In this document: positions 19,158-27,488 of the stretch, piece after piece
How positions within the stretch are numbered: the first letter of the stretch is position 1
Layout: each line of letters opens with the position of its first letter
Assembly (NCBI GenBank): GCA_017992055.1
Contig: JAGOPK010000002.1
Span: 580,125 to 644,124 of the forward strand
DNA: 64,000 nucleotides
Direction of reading: 5' to 3'
Source: Burkholderiaceae bacterium
GTDB lineage: Bacteria; Pseudomonadota; Gammaproteobacteria; Burkholderiales; Burkholderiaceae_C
The notes under the pieces: generated by a model
The model's input: only the letters and a program-made list of their open reading frames with translations
Database searches by the model: none
What the model was told of the DNA's origin: nothing
Program-made: the position numbers and the translations under genes

Positions 19158-21329
19158 TCAGGCCTGCTTCAAATACTCCGGCGTGAACGGCGTGCGCCGC
19201 GCGCGCTTGCCGGTGGCGGCGAAGATGGCATTGGCCAGGGCCGGGGCGATCAGCGCGGTGGCCGGCTCGCCGATGCCGCCGGGCTTCTCGCGGCTTTCGA
19301 TCAGGGCGATGTCGATCTGCGGTGCCTCGTGGTTGCGCATCACGCGGTAGTCGCCGAAGTTGCCCTGCTGCACGCGGCCGTTCTCCAGCGTGATCTCGCC
19401 CCACAGCGCCGCCGACAGGCCGAAGATCACGCTGCTCTGGATCTGCGCCTGCACGGTGTCGGGGTTGACCATGCTGCCCAGGTCGGCGCACACGCTGACC
19501 TTGTGCACCACCGGCTCGCCGCCCTGCATGCTGATCTCCACCACCTCGGCGATGTAGGTGTCGTAGCCCTCCATCAGCGCCACGCCGCGGAAGCGCCCGG
19601 CCGGCGCCGGCTGGCCCCAGCCGGCGCGCTGGGCCACGGTCTTCAGCACCTGGGCCATGCGCGGCTGGCCCTGCAGCAGGGCCAGGCGGTAGGCCACCGG
19701 GTCCTGGCCGGCGGCAGCGGCCAGCTCGTCGATGAAGCTCTCGTTGGCGAAGGCGTTCATGTTGTGGCTGACCGCGCGCCAATAGCCCACGCGCACGCCG
19801 GCATCGTGCTTGACCACGTCGTGCCGCGTGGCCGGGATCTGATACAGCGCCACCGCAGCCTCGGTCATCAGCGCATCCGGCGCCTCGGCCGGCAGGCCGA
19901 AGACACGCCCGGTGATGGACTGCGAGGCCACGCGCCAGGTCATCGCCTGCGGCTTGCCGTCCGGCCCCAGCGCCGCCTCCAGCCGGTGCACGGCCAGCGG
20001 GCGGTAGAAGTCGTGCTGCATGTCGTCTTCGCGGGTCCAGATCAGCTTGACCGGCCGCGCCACGGCCTTGCTGATCTGCGCCGCCTGGATGATGAAGTCG
20101 ATGTCGATGCGCCGGCCGAAGCCGCCGCCCAGGAAGGTGTTCTCCACCGCCACGTTCTCGGGTGCGATGCCCAGCAGCTTGGCGATGGTGCCCTGGGCCG
20201 CATCGGGCCATTGCGTGGGCCCGATCAGGCGCATGCGCTCGCCCTGGGCGTCCTTCTGGTAGTGGGCCGTGTAGTTCATCGGCTCCATCGGCGCATGGGC
20301 CAGCATCTGCGTCATGTACTCGGCGCGGTGCACCTTGGCGGCCGAGGCAATCGCCGCATCGGCATCGCCGACCTTCTTGATCTCCAGCGGCTTGGCCGTG
20401 GTCAGCGCGGCGCGCGTGCCGGCAAACATCGCCGCCGTGCTGAGGTTGGCGTTCGGGCCGGCGTCCCATTCGACCTTCAGCGCCTGGCGCGCCTTGACGG
20501 CCTGCCAGTAGCTCTGCGCGACCACGGCCACGCCGTCGGGGATCTGCACCACGTCGATCACGCCCGGCATGCCGCGGGCCTGGCTGGCGTCGAAGCCCTT
20601 GAGCTTGCCGCCCTGCACCGGCGACTGCTCCAGCGACGCGTAGACCATGCCCGGCAGCTTGACGTCGATGCCGAAGCGCGCCGTGCCATTGACCTTGGCC
20701 GGCGTGTCCAGCCGCGTGGCCTTCTTGCCGACGATGCGGAACTGGCTGGGGTCCTTCAGCGCCACCTTCTCGGGCACCGGCAGGCGCGACGCGGCCTCGG
20801 CCAGCTGGCCGTAGCTGGCGCGCTGGCCCGGCTTGGGCCCCAGCACCATGCCGTTGTGGGCCTTCAGCGTGGAGGCGTCCACGCCCCACTTCTGCGCCGC
20901 CGCGGCGATCAGCATCTCGCGCACCTGGGCGCCGGCCAGGCGCAGCTTCTCCCAGCCCTCGCGCACCGAGGTGCTGCCGCCGGTGAGCTGCAGACCGAAG
21001 ATCATCGCGTTGCCATACACCTTGCCGGGCGGCGCGAAGGCCACGCCGACCTTCTGGATGTCGACGTTCAGCTCCTCGGCAATCAGCATCGGCATCGAGG
21101 TGTAGACGCCCTGGCCCATCTCGGCGCGCGCCGAGATGATGGTGATGCGGTTGTCGTCGGCGATGTGCACCCAGGCATTGGGCGTGTGCACCAGGCCGGC
21201 GGCCTGGGCCGGGCCGCCGGCCGGCAGGGCCACGCCGACCAGCAGGCCGCCCTGGATGCTGGCCGCGGCGGCCGCACTGCCCTGCAGCAGGCTGCGACGC
21301 GACAAGGTGGGGGTGGAGGTCTTGCTCAT
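19158..21329 (-). CDS. Molybdenum hydroxylase large subunit (isoquinoline 1-oxidoreductase beta-like)
   Basis: 723 residues. A twin-arginine signal (SRRSLLQG, residues about 11-18, then a hydrophobic stretch) points to Tat export of the folded cofactor-loaded enzyme. The body is a xanthine-dehydrogenase-family molybdopterin-binding subunit of the IorB/periplasmic aldehyde oxidase branch, with GGGFGRR and a C-terminal GGIGEPATALIAPALANAI carrying the catalytic glutamate. It pairs with the [2Fe-2S] subunit 14 bp upstream. Two ATGs are possible (21335 and 21329); GGGGAG abuts the first but is 6 nt from the second, so 21329 was chosen. Substrate (aldehyde or N-heterocycle) is not determinable. 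Confidence 0.9.
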   Translation of the reverse strand: MSKTSTPTLSRRSLLQGSAAAAASIQGGLLVGVALPAGGPAQAAGLVHTPNAWVHIADDNRITIISARAEMGQGVYTSMPMLIAEELNVDIQKVGVAFAPPGKVYGNAMIFGLQLTGGSTSVREGWEKLRLAGAQVREMLIAAAAQKWGVDASTLKAHNGMVLGPKPGQRASYGQLAEAASRLPVPEKVALKDPSQFRIVGKKATRLDTPAKVNGTARFGIDVKLPGMVYASLEQSPVQGGKLKGFDASQARGMPGVIDVVQIPDGVAVVAQSYWQAVKARQALKVEWDAGPNANLSTAAMFAGTRAALTTAKPLEIKKVGDADAAIASAAKVHRAEYMTQMLAHAPMEPMNYTAHYQKDAQGERMRLIGPTQWPDAAQGTIAKLLGIAPENVAVENTFLGGGFGRRIDIDFIIQAAQISKAVARPVKLIWTREDDMQHDFYRPLAVHRLEAALGPDGKPQAMTWRVASQSITGRVFGLPAEAPDALMTEAAVALYQIPATRHDVVKHDAGVRVGYWRAVSHNMNAFANESFIDELAAAAGQDPVAYRLALLQGQPRMAQVLKTVAQRAGWGQPAPAGRFRGVALMEGYDTYIAEVVEISMQGGEPVVHKVSVCADLGSMVNPDTVQAQIQSSVIFGLSAALWGEITLENGRVQQGNFGDYRVMRNHEAPQIDIALIESREKPGGIGEPATALIAPALANAIFAATGKRARRTPFTPEYLKQA

Positions 21330-21343
21330 GCTCATCTCCCCGT

Positions 21344-21826
21344 TCAGGCCTTGGCCGGCGTCTGGGCGCCACGCATCTCGGCGGCGGCGGTCTTGATGGC
21401 CGCCCGCACGCGCACATAGGTGCCGCAGCGGCAGATGTTGCCGGACATGGCCTGGTCGATCTGGCTCTCGCTGGGGTTCTTGTTGCCGGCCAGCAGGGCC
21501 GCCGCGCTCATCAGCTGGCCCGACTGGCAGTAGCCGCACTGCGGCACGTCGTGCGCGATCCAGGCCTTTTGCAGCGGATGGCTGTTGTTCTTGGACAGGC
21601 CCTCGACCGTGGCCACCGAGCGCCCGGCCGCGGCCTGCAGCGGCGTGGAGCACGAGCGCACCGGCTTGCCATCCAGCAGCACGGTGCAGGCACCGCAGAG
21701 CTGGGCGCCGCAGCCGAACTTGGTGCCGGTGAGGCCGATTTCGTCGCGGACCACCCACAGCAGCGGGGTCTCGGGATCGGATTGCACGGTCACGGCGCGA
21801 CCGTTGACCTTGAGGGTGGTGCTCAT
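21344..21826 (-). CDS. [2Fe-2S] subunit of molybdenum hydroxylase (isoquinoline 1-oxidoreductase alpha-like)
   Basis: 160 residues, the family length. An N-terminal plant-type [2Fe-2S] cluster ([17 protein letters not shown] plus the later RSCSTPL cysteine) and a C-terminal helical [2Fe-2S] domain ([23 protein letters not shown]) identify the electron-transfer subunit of a two-subunit Mo-hydroxylase. GGAGGAG stands 7 nt before the ATG. In this branch electrons usually leave through a cytochrome c, but no cytochrome gene is next door. Confidence 0.94.
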   Translation of the reverse strand: MSTTLKVNGRAVTVQSDPETPLLWVVRDEIGLTGTKFGCGAQLCGACTVLLDGKPVRSCSTPLQAAAGRSVATVEGLSKNNSHPLQKAWIAHDVPQCGYCQSGQLMSAAALLAGNKNPSESQIDQAMSGNICRCGTYVRVRAAIKTAAAEMRGAQTPAKA

Positions 21827-21920
21827 GCGGTGTCTCCTCCAACGCTGGACGCCGCGCATGGTCGCGCGCCGGCCCGGCGGCCTGCGCCGGGACAAACCCG
21901 GCTGGCCCGGCGCGCAACGT

Positions 21921-21941
21921 CGCCGGTTGCGACAACCGGCG
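21921..21941 (-). terminator. Hairpin directly after the LysR gene
   Basis: A perfect 9-bp stem CGCCGGTTG / CAACCGGCG with a 3-nt loop begins one base past the stop of the leftward LysR gene. No T-run follows. It probably ends the lysR transcript before the molybdenum hydroxylase genes, whose own leader starts beyond it. Confidence 0.5.
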
Positions 21942-21942
21942 C

Positions 21943-22863
21943 TCAGGCGCCAGTGCTGCGACGCCGCGGCGTGCGCGCGCGGCGCTGGCCCAGGTCGGGC
22001 AGCAGGTCCATCAGCGCCGCCAGCGCCGGCGACGGCGTGCCCTGCCACACCAGATGGGTGCGGTTGCGCGCGATGGCCGGCGGCAGCGCATGGCGCTGCA
22101 CATGGGCCGCGGCGGTCAGGCCGTCCAGCACCGCCGCTGGCACGATGGCGCAGCCGGTGCCGGCGGCCACGCAGGCGATGATGGCGGTGTAGCTGGACAT
22201 CTCCAGCGCCCGGGCGGGCAGCACCTGGCCGCCGCCCAGCCACTGCAGCAGGCGCTGGCGGTAGGAGCAGCCCTGGGCAAAGGCGATCAGCGTGGCGTCG
22301 GCCAGGTCGGCCGGCCGCTGCACCGGCGCCTGGCCGGCCGGCGTGATCAGCACCAGCTCCTCGTCGAACACCGGCCGCGACTGCAGGGCCTGCAGTCCCG
22401 GCCCCGGCGTGAACGGCTCGGACACCAGGGCCGCCTCCAGCTGCCAGGCCGCCAGGCGCTGCAGCAGGGCGCCGGTGGTGCCGGTCTGCAGCTCCACACG
22501 CAGCTGCGGCCGCTGCGCATGCAGCCGGGCCAGCAGCGGCGGCAGGCGCGTGGCCGCCGCGGCCTCCAGCGAGCCCAGGCGCAGCGGGCCCTGCAGCGAC
22601 GCATCGCGCAGCTCGCCCTCGGCCGCATCGGCCAGGGCCAGCAGGCGCTCGGCATGGCCCAGCAGGCGCTGGCCGTCGGCGGTGAGCGCCAGGCCACGGC
22701 CCTGGCGACGGAACAGCGCCAGGCCCAGCCGCTGCTCCAGCTGCTTGAGCCGGGTGGTGACGTTGGACGGCACGCGGTGCAGGGCCTCGGCCGCACGCAC
22801 CACGCCGCCCTGGCGCGCCACGCTGCGGAAGATCTCCAGCGAGTCCAGATCCAGGTTTCTCAT
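21943..22863 (-). CDS. LysR-family transcriptional regulator
   Basis: 306 residues, the standard LTTR length. The N-terminal winged helix-turn-helix ([38 protein letters not shown]) is followed by a substrate-binding-like effector domain (about 90-290). It is divergent from an MFS transporter gene across 66 bp, so that transporter and its companion are the likely targets. The effector domain resembles that of the PutR/YbeF type loosely; no effector can be named. Confidence 0.92.
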   Translation of the reverse strand: MRNLDLDSLEIFRSVARQGGVVRAAEALHRVPSNVTTRLKQLEQRLGLALFRRQGRGLALTADGQRLLGHAERLLALADAAEGELRDASLQGPLRLGSLEAAAATRLPPLLARLHAQRPQLRVELQTGTTGALLQRLAAWQLEAALVSEPFTPGPGLQALQSRPVFDEELVLITPAGQAPVQRPADLADATLIAFAQGCSYRQRLLQWLGGGQVLPARALEMSSYTAIIACVAAGTGCAIVPAAVLDGLTAAAHVQRHALPPAIARNRTHLVWQGTPSPALAALMDLLPDLGQRRARTPRRRSTGA

Positions 22864-22882
22864 TCGGAGAATGATAGTTCTC
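22861..22882. promoter_or_regulatory. Candidate LysR operator between lysR and the MFS gene
   Basis: Two overlapping dyads occur at the lysR start: CATTC-GGA-GAATG (22861-22873) and GAGAA-TGATAG-TTCTC (22867-22882). LysR regulators commonly bind interrupted dyads of T-N11-A type near their own start, and the second dyad fits that size. The surrounding stretch 22860-22900 is AT-rich for this genome. Confidence 0.5.
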
Positions 22883-22929
22883 GACAATTCATTTGTGCAA
22901 TGTGCGGGGATGCGCTGAAATCGGTCCCG

Positions 22930-24186
22930 ATGAAAGCCTCTTCCTCCCCGGCCGCGGTGGCCTGGGCCGGCCTGCTGGCCCTGGCCCTGGCCATGGGCAT
23001 CGGCCGCTTCGCCTTCACGCCGCTGCTGCCGCTGATGCAGCGCGACGGCCTGATCGACGCGGCCCTGGGCGCCGAGCTGGCAGCGGCCAACTACGGCGGC
23101 TACCTGCTGGGCGCGCTCAGCGCCGCGGCCGTGGCCGCACGCCTGGGCGCCTCCGGCGACAGCGCACGGCGCTCGCTGCGCCTGGCCGGGCTGGCCCTGC
23201 TGGCCGTGGTGCTGCTGACCGCGGCCATGGCGCTGAGCCACGGCGCCTGGACCTGGCGGCTGCTGCGCGCCGGCGCCGGCGTGGCCAGCGCCTGGGCCCT
23301 GGTGGGCACCAGCGGCTGGGCCCTGGGCCGGCTGGCCCAGACCGGCCAGGCCGCGCTGGGTGGCCGGGTGTTTGCCGGCGTGGGCAGCGGCATCGCGCTG
23401 GCCGGCCTGGCGGCCTGGATGGCCGCGGAATGGGCCTCGCCCGGCCTGTGGGCCCTGCTGGCCGCGCTGGGCGCCGGCCTGGCCCTGGCCATGGCCCTGC
23501 TGGTGCAGCGCGCCGGTGCCGCGCCAGCGGCCGTCGCAGCCGCCATGCCCGGCCCGGCCGCCCACCGCCAGCGGCCCGGCCTGCCCGCTGGCAGCGCCGC
23601 CCTGCTGTTCTGCTATGGCGCCTTCGGCTTCGGCTACATCGTGCCGGCCACCTATCTGCCGCTGATGGCCCGGCAGCTGGTGGACGATCCGCGCTGGTTC
23701 GGCCTGGCCTGGCCGCTGTTCGGCCTGGCGGCGGCCCTGTCCACGCTGGCCTCGGCGCGCTGGGCCGCGCACTGGCCGCGCACGCGGCTGTGGGCGCTGT
23801 GCCAGGCGGCGATGGCCCTGGGCGTGGCCCTGCCGCTGGCCAGCCGCTCGGGCCTGGCCATTGCCGCAGCGGCGGTGCTGGTGGGCGGCAGCTTCATGGT
23901 CGCCACCATGGCCGGGCTGCAGCTGGCCCGGGCCTGGCTGCCGGCCGATCCCACGCCGCTGCTGGCGCGGCTGACCGCGGCCTTTGCGCTGGGCCAGATC
24001 GCCGGCCCGCTGGCCGTGCGTGGCCTGGCCGCCCTGCCCGCCCCGCCAACCCTGCCAACCCTGCCGATTGGCCTGGATGCCATTGCACTGACCAGCGCCG
24101 CCGCGGCCCTGCTGCTGGCCGCCACCGCCGCCTGGCTGTGGCTGGGCCTGAACGATCATCCCCCGGAGACACACCATGCCCCATGA
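22930..24186 (+). CDS. YbfB/YjiJ-family MFS transporter
   Basis: 418 residues with about twelve transmembrane helices. The opening ALAMGIGRFAFTPLLPLMQ is the hallmark of the YbfB/YjiJ MFS subfamily. The ATG at 22930 begins this domain; an in-frame ATG 30 bp upstream is possible. It overlaps the next gene by 11 bp and is divergent from a LysR regulator, which probably controls the pair. Substrate unknown. Confidence 0.9.
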   Translation: MKASSSPAAVAWAGLLALALAMGIGRFAFTPLLPLMQRDGLIDAALGAELAAANYGGYLLGALSAAAVAARLGASGDSARRSLRLAGLALLAVVLLTAAMALSHGAWTWRLLRAGAGVASAWALVGTSGWALGRLAQTGQAALGGRVFAGVGSGIALAGLAAWMAAEWASPGLWALLAALGAGLALAMALLVQRAGAAPAAVAAAMPGPAAHRQRPGLPAGSAALLFCYGAFGFGYIVPATYLPLMARQLVDDPRWFGLAWPLFGLAAALSTLASARWAAHWPRTRLWALCQAAMALGVALPLASRSGLAIAAAAVLVGGSFMVATMAGLQLARAWLPADPTPLLARLTAAFALGQIAGPLAVRGLAALPAPPTLPTLPIGLDAIALTSAAAALLLAATAAWLWLGLNDHPPETHHAP

Positions 24187-24799
24187 CCCCCAGCAACTGA
24201 TCCAGGGCTTCAACCCCAGCAGCCATCAGGAGCGGCTGCCGCTGCCGCCCGAGGCCGGCTGGAGCGCCGAGCAGCGCCGCGTGGCCCAGGCGCTGATCGA
24301 CGGCCCGCGGCGTGGCGTGTTCGGCCCCTTCGTGCCGCTGCTGCAGGCGCCGGCCCTGCTGGAGCGTGTGGGCGCGCTGGGTGAGCAGCTGCGCTTTGGC
24401 GGCAGCCTGCCCGACCGGCTGCGCGAGCTGCTGATCTGCGCCGTGGCCCGCCACACCGGCAACCAGTTCGAATGGCAGCTGCATGCGGCACTCGCCCGCC
24501 AGGCCGGCGTGGCCGATGCGGTGATTGCCGCGCTGCGCGATGGCGCTCGCCCCGATGCGGCGCGCGACGGACTGGCCGACGACGAGGCACTGGCGCTGGA
24601 TGCGGCGCAAGAGCTGATGCACCAGCATGGCCTGGCCGATGCCACCTGGGCGCGCCTGCAGCAGGCCCTGGGCGCACCGGCGGCGGTGGAACTGGCCACG
24701 CTGGTGGGTTATTTCACGATGGTCTGCTGGGTCATGAACCTGGCGCGCACGCCGGCCCGGCCATCCGACGAAGCGGCATTGCCGGGCCTGCCCGGCTGA
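24176..24799 (+). CDS. Carboxymuconolactone decarboxylase-family protein
   Basis: 207 residues of all-helical CMD/AhpD-like fold. The core LPDRLRELLICAVARHTGNQFEWQLHAALARQAG corresponds to the usual R-E-L-..-E-W-..-H helix pair; the cysteine pair of peroxidase-type AhpD is absent (ICAVARH has one Cys). It is therefore more likely a decarboxylase/hydrolase-like or uncharacterised member than an alkylhydroperoxidase. GGAG precedes the ATG by 6 nt. Cotranscribed with the MFS transporter. Confidence 0.85.
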   Translation: MPHDPQQLIQGFNPSSHQERLPLPPEAGWSAEQRRVAQALIDGPRRGVFGPFVPLLQAPALLERVGALGEQLRFGGSLPDRLRELLICAVARHTGNQFEWQLHAALARQAGVADAVIAALRDGARPDAARDGLADDEALALDAAQELMHQHGLADATWARLQQALGAPAAVELATLVGYFTMVCWVMNLARTPARPSDEAALPGLPG

Positions 24800-24811
24800 C
24801 CACTCCCCGGT

Positions 24812-25984
24812 TCACCAGCCGGCCAGCACCTCTTCGGCCAGCGCAAAGCCGGTGCTGGCACCGGTGCCGCTGGTGACCAGCACCACGCGCAGCGCATCGC
24901 CGGGTTGCAGCACCAGCGCATCCTCGCTGTGGCCCACCGGATAGTGGCCGATCCAGCGCTCGACCACGGTGGTGGCCGCCGGCTCGCCCAGGTCGAGCAG
25001 GGCCCGCAGCTCGCGCAGGATCAGGCCATCCACCGCCTCGCTGGCCGGCGCGGCATCGGCGGCGAACAGGCCACGCTCTTCAAATGCGCCGAAGGGCGCG
25101 GCCGCGTCGTCGGCGTGGTGGGAATCGCCGACCACCCAGCTGCCATCGGCGCTTTGCACCACGATCACATGCACGCCATGGGCCAGGCAGTCGCCGGCCT
25201 CCCGCTCCAGCGCCTGGCGCAGCGCCGCGGCGGCCGGCTGGGCGGCAAAGCCGCCATAGCGCACCAGGCTCAGATCGCCCAGCACCGGCGCCGGCAGCAC
25301 GGCGCCGGCCGGCGGGCGCAGGCGCAGCATCTGCAGCCGCGTCAGGCCCAGGCCATGGGCATCGAGCCAGGGCGCGGCCACGCCACCCAGCGCGGCCCCG
25401 GTACACAGCACCACCCGCTCGGCCTGCAGCCATCGGCGGGCGGTGCGCACGGCGGGCGGCTCGACGGCCAGCACCTCCTCGCCCCAGAAGAAGGCCACGC
25501 CATGGGCCTGCTGCAGCCAGGCGGCCAGGCGCGGCAGCGCGCTGCGCGACTCGACGCGCAGCTCGTGTGGCGAGCACAGCACGGCCTGGGTATCGGCGGC
25601 CAGCACCGGCGCCTGCCGGCGTGCGTCGGCGCCGGACAGCAGCGTGCAGCCCTGGCCCTGGGCACTGGCGGCAAACTGCTCCAGCACCGCCACCGCGGCC
25701 GGCCGCCGCGCGCTGATCCAGGCGCCCTGCTGCAGCACGGCGATGCCGGCGGCCGGCGCCAGCTCGGCCCAGACCTCGCGCGAGCGCCGTGCCCGCGGCC
25801 AGGCCTGGGCGCCCTGGCCGCTGACGGTGACAAAGCCGAAGTTGCGCACCGAGGCGCCGACGCAGCGCGCATCGCGCTCGACCACCGCCACGCGCCAGCC
25901 GCGGCGCACGCCGGCCAGCGCATGGGCCAGGCCGACGATGCCGGCGCCAACCACCAGCAGGTCGAACGGGCCCTCGGCGCTCAC
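24812..25984 (-). CDS. FAD-dependent oxidoreductase, TIGR03364 type, linked to aminophosphonate use
   Basis: 390 residues of glycine-oxidase/DAO-like flavoprotein. The N-terminal dinucleotide fold LLVVGAGIVGLAHALAG is followed by VGASVRNFGFV, and the C-terminus has VTSGTGASTGFALAEEVL. This form is the TIGR03364 family, repeatedly found in 2-aminoethylphosphonate operons and thought to oxidise an aminophosphonate or an N-substituted derivative. The start is a GTG that overlaps the HAD gene stop (GTGA). It is the last gene of the leftward phosphonate operon that begins with phnS. Exact substrate is inference. Confidence 0.85.
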   Translation of the reverse strand: MSAEGPFDLLVVGAGIVGLAHALAGVRRGWRVAVVERDARCVGASVRNFGFVTVSGQGAQAWPRARRSREVWAELAPAAGIAVLQQGAWISARRPAAVAVLEQFAASAQGQGCTLLSGADARRQAPVLAADTQAVLCSPHELRVESRSALPRLAAWLQQAHGVAFFWGEEVLAVEPPAVRTARRWLQAERVVLCTGAALGGVAAPWLDAHGLGLTRLQMLRLRPPAGAVLPAPVLGDLSLVRYGGFAAQPAAAALRQALEREAGDCLAHGVHVIVVQSADGSWVVGDSHHADDAAAPFGAFEERGLFAADAAPASEAVDGLILRELRALLDLGEPAATTVVERWIGHYPVGHSEDALVLQPGDALRVVLVTSGTGASTGFALAEEVLAGW

Positions 25985-26697
25985 GCCCCGGCCCCATGCA
26001 GGCCCAGCACCGGCCAGGCACGGGCCTGGGCCTCGGCGTGCAATCGGGCGTCGGGATCAACCACCACCGGCAGGCCCACGGCACACAGCAGCGGCAGGTC
26101 GTTGATCGAGTCGCTGTAGAAGCTGGCGCCGGCCAGGGCGGCTTCCACCGCCGCCTCGTCCAGGCCCCAACCCGAGCCGAGCGCAGCATCGGCCTGCGCC
26201 AGCCAGGCGCGCAGGCGCAGCGGCTTGCCGTCGCGCATGTTCGGCAGGCCGGCATTGCGGCCGGTGTAGCAGCCGTCCACGCACTCCAGCTCGGTGGCGA
26301 TCAGGTCGGCAAAGCCCAGGGCCTGGGCCGTGGGCTCGGTGATCAGGCGGTGGGTGGCGGTGGTCATCACCAGGCGGTGGCCGGCGCGGCGGTGGCGCTC
26401 GACCAGGGCGCGCGCGGACTCGGGGATGCGCGGCAGCACCTCCTCGACCAGGAAGCGCTGGCGCCAGGGCTGCCAGTGCGCCGGGCCATGGCCGGCCAGC
26501 AGGCCGGCATAGAAGCCGCAGAACTCGGCCACGCCGACCGCGCCGCTGCGGTAGCCGGCATCCATTTGCGCATTGCGCTGGCGCTGGCTCTCGGGCAGCA
26601 GGCCGTGGCGGATCAGGAACTCGCACCACAGCACATCGCTGTCGCCGGCCAGCAGCGTGTGGTCGAGGTCGAACAGGGCCAGCGGTGCAGGGCTCAT
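25981..26697 (-). CDS. HAD-IB (SerB-like) phosphatase in the phosphonate operon
   Basis: 238 residues. HAD motifs: I = LFDLDHTLLAGDSD, II = TTATHR, and IV = YSDSINDLPLL. This is the SerB/HAD-IB branch with a helical cap inserted after motif I, not phosphonoacetaldehyde hydrolase (PhnX), which belongs to another HAD branch with a catalytic cap lysine. It sits between eutC and the TIGR03364 gene with 4-bp overlaps on both sides. A phosphatase acting on phosphoethanolamine or a similar C2 phosphate ester would feed the neighbouring ethanolamine ammonia-lyase; that is inference. Confidence 0.85.
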   Translation of the reverse strand: MSPAPLALFDLDHTLLAGDSDVLWCEFLIRHGLLPESQRQRNAQMDAGYRSGAVGVAEFCGFYAGLLAGHGPAHWQPWRQRFLVEEVLPRIPESARALVERHRRAGHRLVMTTATHRLITEPTAQALGFADLIATELECVDGCYTGRNAGLPNMRDGKPLRLRAWLAQADAALGSGWGLDEAAVEAALAGASFYSDSINDLPLLCAVGLPVVVDPDARLHAEAQARAWPVLGLHGAGA

Positions 26698-27488
26698 CGC
26701 GCCAGCAGCTCCGTCTCGCTGTCGTCCTTCAGTGCGATGCCGGTGACGCGGCGGCGCAGCGCCTCGCGCAGCAGCCAGGCCAGGCGGCGCGCGGCCAGGT
26801 CGTAGGCCAGACCGCCGGGGCGGATGTTGCTGATGCAGTTGCGCTCGGCATCGCTGCGGCCCACGCAAGGGCTGAAGGTCAGGTAGGCGCCCAGGCTGTC
26901 GGGCGAGCTCAGGCCCGGGCGCTCGCCGATCAGCATCAGCGCGGCGCGTGCGCCCAGCAGCGCCCCCACCTCGTCGGCCAGGGCCACGCGGGCCTGGGTG
27001 GCGATGACCAGCGGCGCCAGCGTCGGTGCCGGGCCCGGGCTGCCGTCGAACACCGCACGCAGCGCCTGCAGCAGCGGCCGCACATGGCGCTGCACGGCCA
27101 CGGCCGACAGGCCATCGCCGGCCACCACCACCAGATCGGGCGGCGGTGAGGACGGCACAGGCGCCGCGGCCTGCAGCATGGCCACGCTGTCATCGTCCAG
27201 GCGGCGGCCCCAGTCGGGCCGGCGCAGATAGGCGTCGCGCGTGGTCGCGCGGCTGGCCACGGCCAGCGTGGCCCAGCCGTCCTGTTGCAGTTCGGCGGCC
27301 AGGGCGTCGCCATCCAGCGGCACATGCACCGCATCGCGGGCCTGGGCATGGGCGGCGGCAAAGCGCAGCAGCTCGTGCGTGGGCAGGCTGGTGCCGGCGC
27401 GGCCGAGCGCGATGCGCGCCGGCGTGTGGCGGCGCAGTTCGGCCCAGGGGTCGGGCGGCGGATCGACGCCCACCAGATCGTTGCTCAT
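26694..27488 (-). CDS. eutC: Ethanolamine ammonia-lyase, small subunit
   Basis: 264 residues; E. coli EutC has 295, so the N-terminal extension is short here. Recognisable segments are RIALGRAGTSLPTHELLRF, DLVVVAGDGLSAVAVQRH, LMLIGERPGLSSPDSLGAYL and RNCISNIRPGGL. With EutB it forms the adenosylcobalamin-dependent enzyme that converts ethanolamine to acetaldehyde and ammonia. It overlaps eutB by 4 bp upstream and the HAD gene by 4 bp downstream. No EutA reactivase or shell genes lie nearby. Confidence 0.95.
   Translation of the reverse strand: MSNDLVGVDPPPDPWAELRRHTPARIALGRAGTSLPTHELLRFAAAHAQARDAVHVPLDGDALAAELQQDGWATLAVASRATTRDAYLRRPDWGRRLDDDSVAMLQAAAPVPSSPPPDLVVVAGDGLSAVAVQRHVRPLLQALRAVFDGSPGPAPTLAPLVIATQARVALADEVGALLGARAALMLIGERPGLSSPDSLGAYLTFSPCVGRSDAERNCISNIRPGGLAYDLAARRLAWLLREALRRRVTGIALKDDSETELLAR

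Noticed and set aside
17607-21419. 1270-codon plus-strand open frame
   Set aside because: Runs opposite rmuC and the molybdenum hydroxylase; composition is that of an antisense frame.
24176-24799. AhpD-type alkylhydroperoxidase
   Set aside because: The CxxC pair needed for peroxidase activity is missing.
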